From: a virus
DNA: 55,945 bases
Virus record (IMG/VR): IMGVR_UViG_3300043775_002575
Location: 1 to 55,945 of that record
Reading direction: 5' to 3' (one strand)
In this document: positions 28,301 to 35,802 of the stretch, piece after piece
How the letters are laid out: each line of letters starts with the position of its first letter
How positions within the stretch are numbered: position 1 is the first letter of the stretch
Notes under the pieces: model-generated
Seen by the model: only the letters and a program-made list of their open reading frames with translations
Database searches by the model: none
Told to the model about the DNA's origin: nothing
Program-made: the position numbers and the translations under genes

Positions 28301-28427
28301 TTTTTTGGGGGAATTATAACAATTCCGTAACAATGTTATTTTTATCGGCGTGTCGATTTGACAAGATCGGGACGTGCCAATGTGGTGTAAATCACATTAA
28401 AAATGTCCGATTTGTCCGTGTCTAAAC

Positions 28428-28456
28428 TTGACTTTTTGAGATTTCTATGCTATACT
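28428..28456 (+). promoter_or_regulatory. Sigma70-type promoter with long leader
   Basis: TTGACT (28428-28433), 17 bases, TATACT (28451-28456). The leader of about 150 bases contains GTGAGCCTTATCAAATAA, the same repeat as in the minus-strand twin at 27.0 kb, and ends in GAAAGGAAG before ATG 28615. Confidence 0.75.
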
Positions 28457-28614
28457 TCTAGTATAAGAAAAATTAAATAAGGGTAGAAAAAGTAAATAGG
28501 CGAAATCCCTGCCAGTAGAAAATCCTAGTGAGCCTTATCAAATAAGATAAGCAAATAACCTAGGTCAAGGAAAAAGGTTAGAAAGTCTAACCGAATAAAA
28601 GAAAGGAAGTCAAA

Positions 28615-28848
28615 ATGACTTCACTAAATAACTACTACTCAGAGATTCGCTCTGATATTGCAAAAGACTTCGGTCTATCATCTGCGGGTTATGCCCCTAC
28701 ATCTAAGCGTATGCCAGTGCGTATCGCTCAGCGTATCACTAACGCTTACCCTAGTGATTTCTCACAAGGTAGATTTAACTCTACCCTAAATCCTCAAGCG
28801 GTTAGAATTGCTAAGCGCTATATGTCTAGAGTTATGGGAGTTAAATAA
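28615..28848 (+). CDS. Small basic protein
   Basis: 77 residues, Arg/Ser-rich, with RMPVRIAQRITNAYPSDF and a repeated A-x-R-I-A-(Q/K)-R motif. Basic charge fits nucleic-acid binding. First gene of the plus-strand early-type operon. No family recognised. Confidence 0.62.
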   Translation: MTSLNNYYSEIRSDIAKDFGLSSAGYAPTSKRMPVRIAQRITNAYPSDFSQGRFNSTLNPQAVRIAKRYMSRVMGVK

Positions 28849-28850
28849 AT

Positions 28851-28970
28851 ATGAATCCTTTTACATACGCAATTGATTGGCTAGATGAGAATGCTGATTA
28901 CGCTCCAATAGGAGCATTCATTGGGGTAGTCATAGCAATAGCGCTATGCTTTATATTTGGGGGTAACTAA
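28851..28970 (+). CDS. Tiny membrane peptide
   Basis: 39 residues with one membrane helix (PIGAFIGVVIAIALCFIFGG). Its stop is directly followed by the next ATG. Confidence 0.52.
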   Translation: MNPFTYAIDWLDENADYAPIGAFIGVVIAIALCFIFGGN

Positions 28971-29156
28971 ATGAAAGTAACATTAACAAGCACATCAGGT
29001 GCTACAAAAGAAATGCATTTTGATACTAAGGATAGAGTATTAGAATTTATTGAGTTATACAAGGCTACACTACATCAGGGTCAGGCAGTGTGTATAGATG
29101 CTCCACTGATAGGCATCCATAGTGGCTGGATACAGGGTAGCGCACCCAAAATGTAG
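28971..29156 (+). CDS. 61-residue protein, inverted paralogue B
   Basis: VTLTSTSGATKEMHFDTKD, VLEFIELYKATLHQGQAVCID, then GIHSGWIQG. Same length and motif order as paralogue A at 26705-26890 on the minus strand. Last gene of its operon; a terminator follows. Function unknown. Confidence 0.62.
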   Translation: MKVTLTSTSGATKEMHFDTKDRVLEFIELYKATLHQGQAVCIDAPLIGIHSGWIQGSAPKM

Positions 29157-29165
29157 TGCAAGATC

Positions 29166-29199
29166 GATAGTGTGTCTATTATGGGCTCACTATTTTTTT
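29166..29199 (+). terminator. Rho-independent terminator
   Basis: GATAGTG, 15-base loop, CACTAT and seven T. It isolates the early-type operon from the P450 gene. Confidence 0.78.
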
Positions 29200-29304
29200 G
29201 TGTTTATTTTTTTTATAGTATGTATCATACATCTGGACAAAATATTCAGATTTTAGGCTATTTGGTTTTTATAATTTTTCAGATCCGTGGTGTATACTAA
29301 AGTT

Positions 29305-30471
29305 ATGTTGCCTCCAGACGCTCCTGAACTATTTATGCTTTTAAAGAAAGCAACAAAAGGAAACCCATCTGTCAGCATAAATTCAGAAAGCATATTTTTT
29401 GCATTTACCAATAAGGCAGTGGAAGATGTTGCTCTAAACAAATACAACAGTTTTGAAAAAAGCGGTAGACTAAAAGCATTAGACTATGTCCTGGGTGAAG
29501 GTCTTATAACCAGTGAAGAACCTAAGCATATGCACAACAAGAAAGAAATATCTCCAACATTCCACAACGATCATATGGTCGAATATGAAAATAGAATATC
29601 TACAATCATAGACTCTTTACTTTCTAACTGGTCTGACGAAGTAGATGTTAGAAGGGAAATGGGGTTTTTCGTTTTCAAAAGTATCCTAGAAATATTTTTT
29701 TCAGAAAGCATGGACGAGTATTTCACGGAAGCAAGAGAAAACGTATCTACAGCATCATATAAAATTGCTAACAGTGTGTACGATGACGAACTGCTTAAGT
29801 CAAGAGATGAGTTAAGAGAGTTTTCTAAAAAAATAGTAGACAAAAGATTAGAGTCTAAAGAAATAAAAAATGATTTTTTAGATATCATCATCAATTCGTA
29901 CAATAATAAAAAAATAGATCTTGACGATCTGTACGACGAAGCAATAACTATGCTATTGGTTGGATATGAAACAACTGCATTTGCATTGGAGTGGGCAGTC
30001 TACTATTTGTCGATAAATAAAAATTGGCAAGAAAAAATTTCTAGAGAAGAAAATGTTGATGCTTTTATTAATGAGGTTTTGAGAATGTCTCCTCCTATTT
30101 GGAATGAATCCAGGGTAGCGATGGAAGATGTAGAAATAGACGGAGTAATCATACCTACTGGCACACATGTAATGCTAAGTTCTTTGGCCGTACATAGAAA
30201 CAAAGATGTTTTTGAAGATCCAGACACCTTTAAACCAGAAAGATGGTTTGGTAATCTAGATTTGTCAAAAGGAGAATATTTTCCATTTTTGTTTGGCAAA
30301 AGACAGTGCATCGGCAAAGAGTTTGCTTTAATGGAAATGAGAATAATGTTAACCAAAATTGCTAAAAAATTCACGGTAGATTTAGCAAGCAATCACACAG
30401 GACATACTGCAACAATATCCTATAGGCCTAAAGATCCTATTATCATACGTGTCAAAGCAATTGGTGTATAA
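29305..30471 (+). CDS. Cytochrome P450 monooxygenase
   Basis: 388 residues, full bacterial P450 length. I-helix oxygen-activation motif GYETT (E222 region), K-helix E257-V-L-R260, the PERW motif, and the haem loop FLFGKRQCIGKEF with C335 as proximal ligand: all four signatures are intact. P450s insert oxygen into substrates with help from a ferredoxin or reductase, not seen here, so host partners would be needed. ATG 29305 is chosen over GTG 29287 because TATACT (29293-29298) overlaps the latter; the mRNA is leaderless. A Cys-rich 60-residue peptide gene follows at once. P450 genes in phages are very rare. Confidence 0.93.
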   Translation: MLPPDAPELFMLLKKATKGNPSVSINSESIFFAFTNKAVEDVALNKYNSFEKSGRLKALDYVLGEGLITSEEPKHMHNKKEISPTFHNDHMVEYENRISTIIDSLLSNWSDEVDVRREMGFFVFKSILEIFFSESMDEYFTEARENVSTASYKIANSVYDDELLKSRDELREFSKKIVDKRLESKEIKNDFLDIIINSYNNKKIDLDDLYDEAITMLLVGYETTAFALEWAVYYLSINKNWQEKISREENVDAFINEVLRMSPPIWNESRVAMEDVEIDGVIIPTGTHVMLSSLAVHRNKDVFEDPDTFKPERWFGNLDLSKGEYFPFLFGKRQCIGKEFALMEMRIMLTKIAKKFTVDLASNHTGHTATISYRPKDPIIIRVKAIGV

Positions 30472-30479
30472 TAGATAGC

Positions 30480-30662
30480 ATGGGAATATTAGACAATTTT
30501 GAAAACGCTTTAAACGACAACTTTGAGTTTGAATCAAAACCTATGGCCGAAACAGATGCTATGGGCAGAGAGATTTTTTGGGAAGACTTAGGTCGACCAG
30601 AAGATACAAACCTACTTGCTCAAAACGGTTGCTCTTGTTCTGGCTGTAGTTGTGGCAAATAA
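30480..30662 (+). CDS. 60-residue peptide with Cys-rich tail, possible modified peptide
   Basis: An acidic N-terminal part (1-48, many Asn, Asp, Glu; NFENALNDNFEFESKP) precedes NGCSCSGCSCGK with C51, C53, C56 and C58. This leader-core layout is like a RiPP precursor. TATAAT (30467-30472) overlaps the P450 stop and lies 7 bases before the ATG. Being next to a P450 suggests that the peptide may be its substrate, since some P450s crosslink peptide cores. Equally it may be a metal-binding structural peptide, so the RiPP idea is inference. Confidence 0.6.
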   Translation: MGILDNFENALNDNFEFESKPMAETDAMGREIFWEDLGRPEDTNLLAQNGCSCSGCSCGK

Positions 30663-30664
30663 TC

Positions 30665-30850
30665 TTAACTAAGAATGCCTCTATTAATAAAGGTTTGATA
30701 GATCAAACCAAACATATGCTCTAGCGCTGGACGCTGTTGAATAAGGTTTCTTTCAATTTCTTCATCAGGCATTCCAGTTCCTGCTAGTAATTCAATATTA
30801 TAAACATTTACTACATCGATCATAGTTTCAATAACTTCTTCTCTTGTCAT
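30665..30850 (-). CDS. Small helical protein
   Basis: 61 residues starting MTREEVIETMIDVVNVYNI; ATG 30850 is preferred over the ATG 6 bases upstream because AAAAGGA is correctly spaced for it. TATAAT lies farther upstream, so this one has a leader. Convergent with the Cys-rich peptide gene, 2 bases away. Function unknown. Confidence 0.58.
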   Translation of the reverse strand: MTREEVIETMIDVVNVYNIELLAGTGMPDEEIERNLIQQRPALEHMFGLIYQTFINRGILS

Positions 30851-30890
30851 GCCCATTCCTTTTCTCTTGTATGTTATATTATAGCACTAA

Positions 30891-31859
30891 CTAAAGCCAA
30901 GGGCCAACTATATGATCGTGTTGGTCACTTAGTGAAATTTCAGATTCTTTTTGAAATTTTTCGTATAGTTCATATGAACCTATTCCGTAGACACCCAGAG
31001 ATGTATCCCCAGATAATATTTTTGCAGCCCTAAAGTAGGAATCTTTATTCATATCTCCCCACTCGGAGTGATCTTGCCAATGAAGAACCCTTTTGTCGCT
31101 ATCATAGTTTTCATTATAAGCATGCCACATATAGTGAAACGATGGATTAATTAGTTTAACTCCCCTGGTGTAAAACCTCAAGGCCAGAGTTGGCTCTTCG
31201 CCAATAAAATACAGTTCTTTATCGTACGGTATTTCTTTTATAATCTTTGACTCACAAAACAAAGAGTTAGCACATAAAAAATATGCTTCATATCCATATT
31301 TAAAATAATCGCACTCGTACCAAAATGGCTGAGGCATGGTGTCTTCATCTTTCCACCCCATAGCCCCTCTCATTGGCACTTTTTCAAAATCGTAGAACTC
31401 TTCTATTCCAGTTTCGTGATCTCTTCTAAATCCTTCTGGGTGCATAGTAAACGCAATCTCAGATTGCCAGTAATCTTTACAGGCGACATAGTTTTCTGTT
31501 ACTACTTTATCCCAATCATCAATAAATCTAGAATGGGAGTCTATCTGTAAAAAATAATCAGTATGTATATCCCTAGAGACAATCTCCCTAGCCCAGCATG
31601 CGCCTCTACTTTCAGAAAAATGGTATTTCACATATCTGATTTGAGACTCTGGTATAAAAGACAAATCAGGATGTTCAGATTCATCGGCTTGAGAAACAAT
31701 TGAAAAAAATAGTCTATCTCTATACTTTGCATTATAGTATGCGCTAGTTACTGTATTTACAAGATCAGGATCTCTATAACTTGCAATTGAAATAAAAATT
31801 GTTTTTGATTTTGATGGAACAAAGCGACTAGCAATTAAAGGTACGTTAATCAATTCCAA
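30891..31859 (-). CDS. Glycosyltransferase, polypeptide GlcNAc-transferase family
   Basis: 322 residues from TTG 31859. IFISIASYRDPDLVNTVTSA at 21-40, SESRGACWAREIVSR and the metal site LQIDSHSRF (D107-x-H109), then WDKVV and GEEPTLALRFYTRG are features of the GlcNAc family (Pfam GlcNAc) that includes the Dictyostelium Skp1 hydroxyproline GlcNAc-transferase. Such enzymes use UDP-GlcNAc and a protein acceptor in the cytoplasm. With four or five prolyl-hydroxylase-like oxygenases in this window, a hydroxyproline target is plausible. It overlaps the upstream gene by 10 bases. Confidence 0.83.
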   Translation of the reverse strand: MELINVPLIASRFVPSKSKTIFISIASYRDPDLVNTVTSAYYNAKYRDRLFFSIVSQADESEHPDLSFIPESQIRYVKYHFSESRGACWAREIVSRDIHTDYFLQIDSHSRFIDDWDKVVTENYVACKDYWQSEIAFTMHPEGFRRDHETGIEEFYDFEKVPMRGAMGWKDEDTMPQPFWYECDYFKYGYEAYFLCANSLFCESKIIKEIPYDKELYFIGEEPTLALRFYTRGVKLINPSFHYMWHAYNENYDSDKRVLHWQDHSEWGDMNKDSYFRAAKILSGDTSLGVYGIGSYELYEKFQKESEISLSDQHDHIVGPWL

Positions 31860-32620
31860 TCAACCACTTCGTCATAGGTAACGCTATACTCTCCTGTGAA
31901 TATTTCTGCATAAGATATGATGTCTTTATTGTACCTTGTAAGGGTGTTTTTACCGACTTTGTCACATAGATACTTTGTACCATTAGTTAGTACCTCAAAA
32001 GCCATCTCTTGCCCTTGTAAGGCGTTATTGAGGGTATCTATGTACCTTGCCTTACCATAACGCTTTGATGTAAAAGATTGATCAACATAATCAAACCTTG
32101 CTTGTGCATCATTTCTTTTTGCAATGTCCGAATTGTCTATTATGTACTTTGTTGCAGGATGTTCCATCCGTGTTGACCAGTTTCGCATGTTATCGCTGTA
32201 TCTCTCCATGTTCTTGAGAGTTGAATCAGCGAAAGCCATGCGTATAAGGTCTTGTTCGGATAGGTCAGCCTCTATTGCGAACGAAATCAAAAAAGCGGTT
32301 GCGAAAGGAAACTTGTCGCTATATGTCGAAACGCCGAAGTGAACATTCGGATTAAATGACTCGACTGACATATTGTCTTCTAATAGTCGCATATGATTTC
32401 CGAGAGATACATACTCTTGTCGATTCATATCGCAGTCGACGAACAAGCATTCTTCTGGATTGATCCCGTCGGCGAGACATAAAATATTTTTGTCGTACGA
32501 ACCCACTATTTTCGAACCGTTAAAACGCTCTAGTAATTTTGCGGACATAAAACCATCCATGTCGGGGGATATAATTAAATTCCTAGAATACTCCAGTGTA
32601 TCCAGTATGTCTGTTTTCAT
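31850..32620 (-). CDS. DHH-like phosphoesterase, putative
   Basis: 256 residues. NLIISPDMDGFMSAKLLERF resembles motif I of DHH phosphoesterases (D-x-D-G-x-x-S-A), and FVDCDMNR could be a later metal-binding Asp. A DHH motif itself is not obvious, so the assignment is tentative. Leaderless start: TATATT complement at 32627-32632, 6 bases before ATG. It is divergent from 32653 and co-directional with the glycosyltransferase. Confidence 0.5.
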   Translation of the reverse strand: MKTDILDTLEYSRNLIISPDMDGFMSAKLLERFNGSKIVGSYDKNILCLADGINPEECLFVDCDMNRQEYVSLGNHMRLLEDNMSVESFNPNVHFGVSTYSDKFPFATAFLISFAIEADLSEQDLIRMAFADSTLKNMERYSDNMRNWSTRMEHPATKYIIDNSDIAKRNDAQARFDYVDQSFTSKRYGKARYIDTLNNALQGQEMAFEVLTNGTKYLCDKVGKNTLTRYNKDIISYAEIFTGEYSVTYDEVVDWN

Positions 32621-32652
32621 TTTTTAAATATACCCCTTATAATAATTTTATT

Positions 32653-32904
32653 ATGACAGTACAAGACTGGGCTTCTCTTATAGTAGCCATACTTACAATT
32701 GTATCATCAATCGCCTTCGCAATCAAGTGGATGGTAAAACATTATCTCAGCGAACTTAAGCCCAATTCTGGATCATCGATAAAAGATCAAGTTTCAAGAT
32801 TAGAGAATCGTCTAAACGAAGCAGACAAAACACGTAAAGATATGGATCGCAAATTAGATCACATGTATGATATTCTTATTGAGTATATTGCAAAATCTAA
32901 GTAA
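32653..32904 (+). CDS. Membrane protein with coiled coil, holin-like
   Basis: 83 residues: membrane helix (WASLIVAILTIVSSIAFAIKWMV), then HYLSELKPNSGSSIKDQ and a coiled coil (RLENRLNEADKTRKDMDRKLDHM). This layout recurs in actinobacteriophage small membrane proteins near lysis or tail genes. ATG 32653 is chosen because TATAAT lies 9 bases upstream; earlier in-frame starts precede it. Function not proven. Confidence 0.6.
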   Translation: MTVQDWASLIVAILTIVSSIAFAIKWMVKHYLSELKPNSGSSIKDQVSRLENRLNEADKTRKDMDRKLDHMYDILIEYIAKSK

Positions 32905-32934
32905 CTATATATACTATATATAAGATATCTTTTA

Positions 32935-32957
32935 AAACTATAAAGATAGTTCTTTTT
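32935..32957 (+). terminator. Short terminator
   Basis: AACTAT-aaag-ATAGTT then CTTTTTT downstream of the membrane protein. Confidence 0.55.
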
Positions 32958-33105
32958 TCTTATATATTTAAAGTATACACTATCCCTAATCTGGCTAAAA
33001 TAGACTTATGGTAACAAATCGGACATTGTCTATTATAACAATTGTATAACAATTATAAAACCTTTACTTTAATGTCCATTTTGTCTATTATGGTATAATT
33101 TATTA

Positions 33106-33160
33106 CTGGCTAATACCTTGGTTTGTCCTATACCCACCAATCAAGGTATTAGTCTTTTTT
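33106..33160 (+). ncRNA. Promoter followed at once by a strong terminator
   Basis: TGG-TATAAT (33091-33099) would start RNA near 33106. CTAATACCTTG (33110-33120) pairs with CAAGGTATTAG (33142-33152), then TCTTTTTT. The transcript would be only about 55 bases with no coding capacity. A second TATAAT (33165-33170) then serves the next gene. It may be a small RNA or an insulator. Confidence 0.5.
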
Positions 33161-33177
33161 ATGGTATAATCATTATT

Positions 33178-33558
33178 ATGGCTACACATGGACCAGAAGT
33201 ATTTGGAGCAGACCCTGCTCGTATAAAATGGCAAATAGTTAGGGGAGACACCTCTCCGCTTCGTGTGGAATTTTTGCAAGATGATGAAGCAACATATTTT
33301 GATACATCTGATTGGACCTTTGAGGCTACTTCTTATGATCCTCAGTCTGATGCTCTTGATTCCCTGGAAGTTTCACGTGGAACAGGATATGTAGATATAA
33401 TGGCTCCATCTTCAGTTACAGCACTATGGGGAACTGGCTACAAAGCAATAGTAACAGAATTAACTTTTGATCTACAAGTTACAATTGACTCAGATACAGT
33501 TTGGACTCCTTTGATTGGAACTATTTCAGTCATTGGTGATGTTACAGGTAGTTTGTAA
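33178..33558 (+). CDS. BppU-like baseplate/fibre connector protein
   Basis: 126 residues starting MATHGPEVFG. IKWQIVRGDTSPLRVEFLQDDEATYFDTSDW follows the W-x-(V/I)-V-R-G-D-T pattern of small beta-sandwich proteins related to the N-terminus of baseplate upper proteins. A paralogue is at 44133-44549. Leaderless (TATAAT 33165-33170, 7 bases). It probably links fibres to the baseplate; this is inference. Confidence 0.68.
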   Translation: MATHGPEVFGADPARIKWQIVRGDTSPLRVEFLQDDEATYFDTSDWTFEATSYDPQSDALDSLEVSRGTGYVDIMAPSSVTALWGTGYKAIVTELTFDLQVTIDSDTVWTPLIGTISVIGDVTGSL

Positions 33559-33644
33559 TGGCAGTAGTTAAAGTTTCAACTCCAAGGCCAGAGTTGCCTC
33601 CAGTAATTAGAATTAAAAATAAAACATTTAAAGTAAATAAATAA
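33558..33644 (+). CDS. Basic microprotein
   Basis: 28 residues (MAVVKVSTPRPELPPVIRI...), basic and Pro-containing. Its start overlaps the previous stop by one base. Doubtful but placed exactly between two structural genes. Confidence 0.4.
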   Translation: MAVVKVSTPRPELPPVIRIKNKTFKVNK

Positions 33645-33662
33645 TCATGAGATAATGTCTTT

Positions 33663-34394
33663 ATGGCTGCTTCTAAATCAATGGACTTTCCTAGTGCAAA
33701 AAAATCTAGTTATGCTGCACAAGTAGAACAAAGCCAAACATCTAACTATCAAGAAAATACATTGTCTTTTCTTCCAGTTCCTGGACCACAAGGACCGCAA
33801 GGACCAGCAGGTAAAGATGGAAAAGATGGCTTGCCTGGCCCAGCAGGTCCAGAAGGACAAAGGGGACCAAAAGGAGAAAAAGGACAATCTGGACAAAACG
33901 GACTAAGTTCTTTATCGTCTTCAGGACAGCAGGCTGGTTGGGCATCTTACACAAACAGCATTAATAAACCAATAAAACTTGGAATATCCCAGGGTGACGA
34001 TGGATGGGTTACATTGTTGCTAGATACAAAAGATAAAACTCAAAATGAAGTCTACATTCCAAAAGGATGTACTAGTCTTTGGAACAGTCATCAGAGAGCC
34101 CTAAACTTCCACGGCATCAAAGAAGGATCCCAAGTGTTCGTAACATATAACTTTGAACTAACCACATATACTTCTAATACTGAGGTTTGGCTAAGGACAT
34201 ATTTTGCAAGCAAGGGGCAAGAGTTTGTTAACTTTGTTGGTTCCCTTAAATATCAAAACACATACAACCTTTCAGTTACTCAAAATATATTTATTGAGAA
34301 TCAGTCTATGTGGGGCAATGGGGCAGTTCCTCAAATACGAACAGACTTTGATGCATCGGTAATACTCAATTCTGTATATGTCAGCGTGGTATAA
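33663..34394 (+). CDS. Collagen-like fibre protein
   Basis: 243 residues. N-terminal 40 residues end in LPVP; then exactly 13 Gly-x-y triplets (residues 41-79, e.g. GPQGPQGPAGKDGKDG), then a beta-rich globular head (80-243). The triplets would form a collagen triple helix, with Pro at position y in GLP, a possible hydroxylation site. Leaderless, with GATAAT at 33651-33656. The stop TAA is part of the next promoter. Confidence 0.85.
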   Translation: MAASKSMDFPSAKKSSYAAQVEQSQTSNYQENTLSFLPVPGPQGPQGPAGKDGKDGLPGPAGPEGQRGPKGEKGQSGQNGLSSLSSSGQQAGWASYTNSINKPIKLGISQGDDGWVTLLLDTKDKTQNEVYIPKGCTSLWNSHQRALNFHGIKEGSQVFVTYNFELTTYTSNTEVWLRTYFASKGQEFVNFVGSLKYQNTYNLSVTQNIFIENQSMWGNGAVPQIRTDFDASVILNSVYVSVV

Positions 34395-34401
34395 TAAAAC
34401 C

Positions 34402-35184
34402 ATGGCATTTCCAGCGACCTATGACTTTAATTACTATAAGGGTGATACCTTTGAGTTTCGTATCTACCCAAAAAAGAACGATGGAACAGCACACCTTTTA
34501 AGTGCTTTTAATGTGCCAACAAACTTTGCCAACAACCCAGACTATGTTTTAGACACATCAGCGCCATACGATAGCGCACAGTTTTCAATTGCCTCAGCCC
34601 GTGGTGCAACTCAAATTATAAATGGAGTTTCTACACCAGTAGTTCCAATTAGATGCTTTGCTAGAATATCCGACGACGGAACATTTGTTCAGTGTGCAAT
34701 TAGACCATCCGACTCAGTTGCCCTAAACGCTGGAACAGAATATGTTTATGATGTTGAAGTAAGAGCAGCAGAAGGAAATTACGACAATCCATTTTATGAA
34801 AAAGTATACACTCTAATGACAGGTAAAATAACAGTAACAGATCAGATTACTGGAGCAAGAGAAAATACTAGTGCCACTTTGTCAAACTATAATATTAGAG
34901 GAGTTACTAAGCCAGTTAAGGGAGCAACCCCAGTAACATCTGTTTTTGAAACAGCAGAACATTCAGGAACTGTTGCTTGGTTTGAGTCAGATGCAACTAC
35001 ACCACTGGTTGGAAACTTTGTTGCTTCCACTTCTTATGTTGCAAAGATTACGCTAACTGTAAAACCTCCATACTATATTACTGGAACCCCAGCAAACAGA
35101 TTTACAGTAGAGCATGCAACAGTTGTTACAAACGCAATTAACTCAGGAATAGTTACTGCAGTATTCCCTGCAACAGGGGCTTAG
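34402..35184 (+). CDS. Beta-rich tail/baseplate protein
   Basis: 260 residues starting MAFPATYDFNYYKGDTFEF. The Y-x-G-D-T-F-E-F start echoes the RGDT motif of 33178. It has repeated Ig-like segments and Thr/Val-rich strands. TGG-TATAAT at 34387-34395 is 6 bases before the ATG. Likely a fibre or decoration component. Confidence 0.65.
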   Translation: MAFPATYDFNYYKGDTFEFRIYPKKNDGTAHLLSAFNVPTNFANNPDYVLDTSAPYDSAQFSIASARGATQIINGVSTPVVPIRCFARISDDGTFVQCAIRPSDSVALNAGTEYVYDVEVRAAEGNYDNPFYEKVYTLMTGKITVTDQITGARENTSATLSNYNIRGVTKPVKGATPVTSVFETAEHSGTVAWFESDATTPLVGNFVASTSYVAKITLTVKPPYYITGTPANRFTVEHATVVTNAINSGIVTAVFPATGA

Positions 35185-35186
35185 TC

Positions 35187-35783
35187 GTGGCAGATATACT
35201 TTTATCTAATGATGACCTAACAGTTTTTGGTGGACCAGAAACAATTAGCCTTGATTTAGATTTTGGACCAACTGGTGATCGTGGAAGTATCATTATTGGA
35301 GTCCAGGGAGATCCAAGGCAAAAGTTTGTTAATGATTCAATTTCTCAAGACATCCAGGCATTAGATATTGCAATAGACTATAGCCCATCTTCTCCAACAT
35401 ACAAAACAGTATTTCAAAGAATCTCAGGTCCTACTGAAACACAATGGATTCCTCTAGTTAGTTTAAAGTCAAACTTTTATTCAGAAACCAAAGGGCCCTT
35501 AACACCAGTAGGTGGCAAAATAACTATTGCACCCATAAACCTTGCAGACATTTATGATCTATCAGAAGGAACAGTCACTTCTTCAAGATTTAGCGTACAG
35601 TACTCTATATCTTCACCAGAAAGTGCTGGACCTCTAGCAACAAACCTAATTATAAAAGAACTAAACACTACTCAAGGATTTATCGCTTTGCCACTTGAAA
35701 TAGAAGGAATAGAATATCTAGATGGAGAATGGGTACCTATGGCTGGCCCAAAGTATGTTCATCTTTTTATTACGGTGGTATAA
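35187..35783 (+). CDS. Fibre-associated protein
   Basis: 198 residues from GTG 35187. DLDFGPTGDRGSIIIGVQGDPR is a short GxxGxxG-like part that is common in phage tail collar proteins; the rest is beta-rich, ending GPKYVHLFITVV. The last codons (GTG GTA TAA) are the -10 of the next promoter. Confidence 0.65.
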   Translation: MADILLSNDDLTVFGGPETISLDLDFGPTGDRGSIIIGVQGDPRQKFVNDSISQDIQALDIAIDYSPSSPTYKTVFQRISGPTETQWIPLVSLKSNFYSETKGPLTPVGGKITIAPINLADIYDLSEGTVTSSRFSVQYSISSPESAGPLATNLIIKELNTTQGFIALPLEIEGIEYLDGEWVPMAGPKYVHLFITVV

Positions 35784-35802
35784 TGAAAAAGGGTGATCTA
35801 TA

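Noticed and set aside
29287-29304. GTG start for the P450
   Set aside because: It overlaps the TATACT -10 box; the ATG at 29305 is at the transcription start.
29305-30471. P450 as contamination from a host contig
   Set aside because: It has the same leaderless promoter style and AT-rich codon use as its neighbours, and lies between phage-type genes, so contamination is not the simplest reading.
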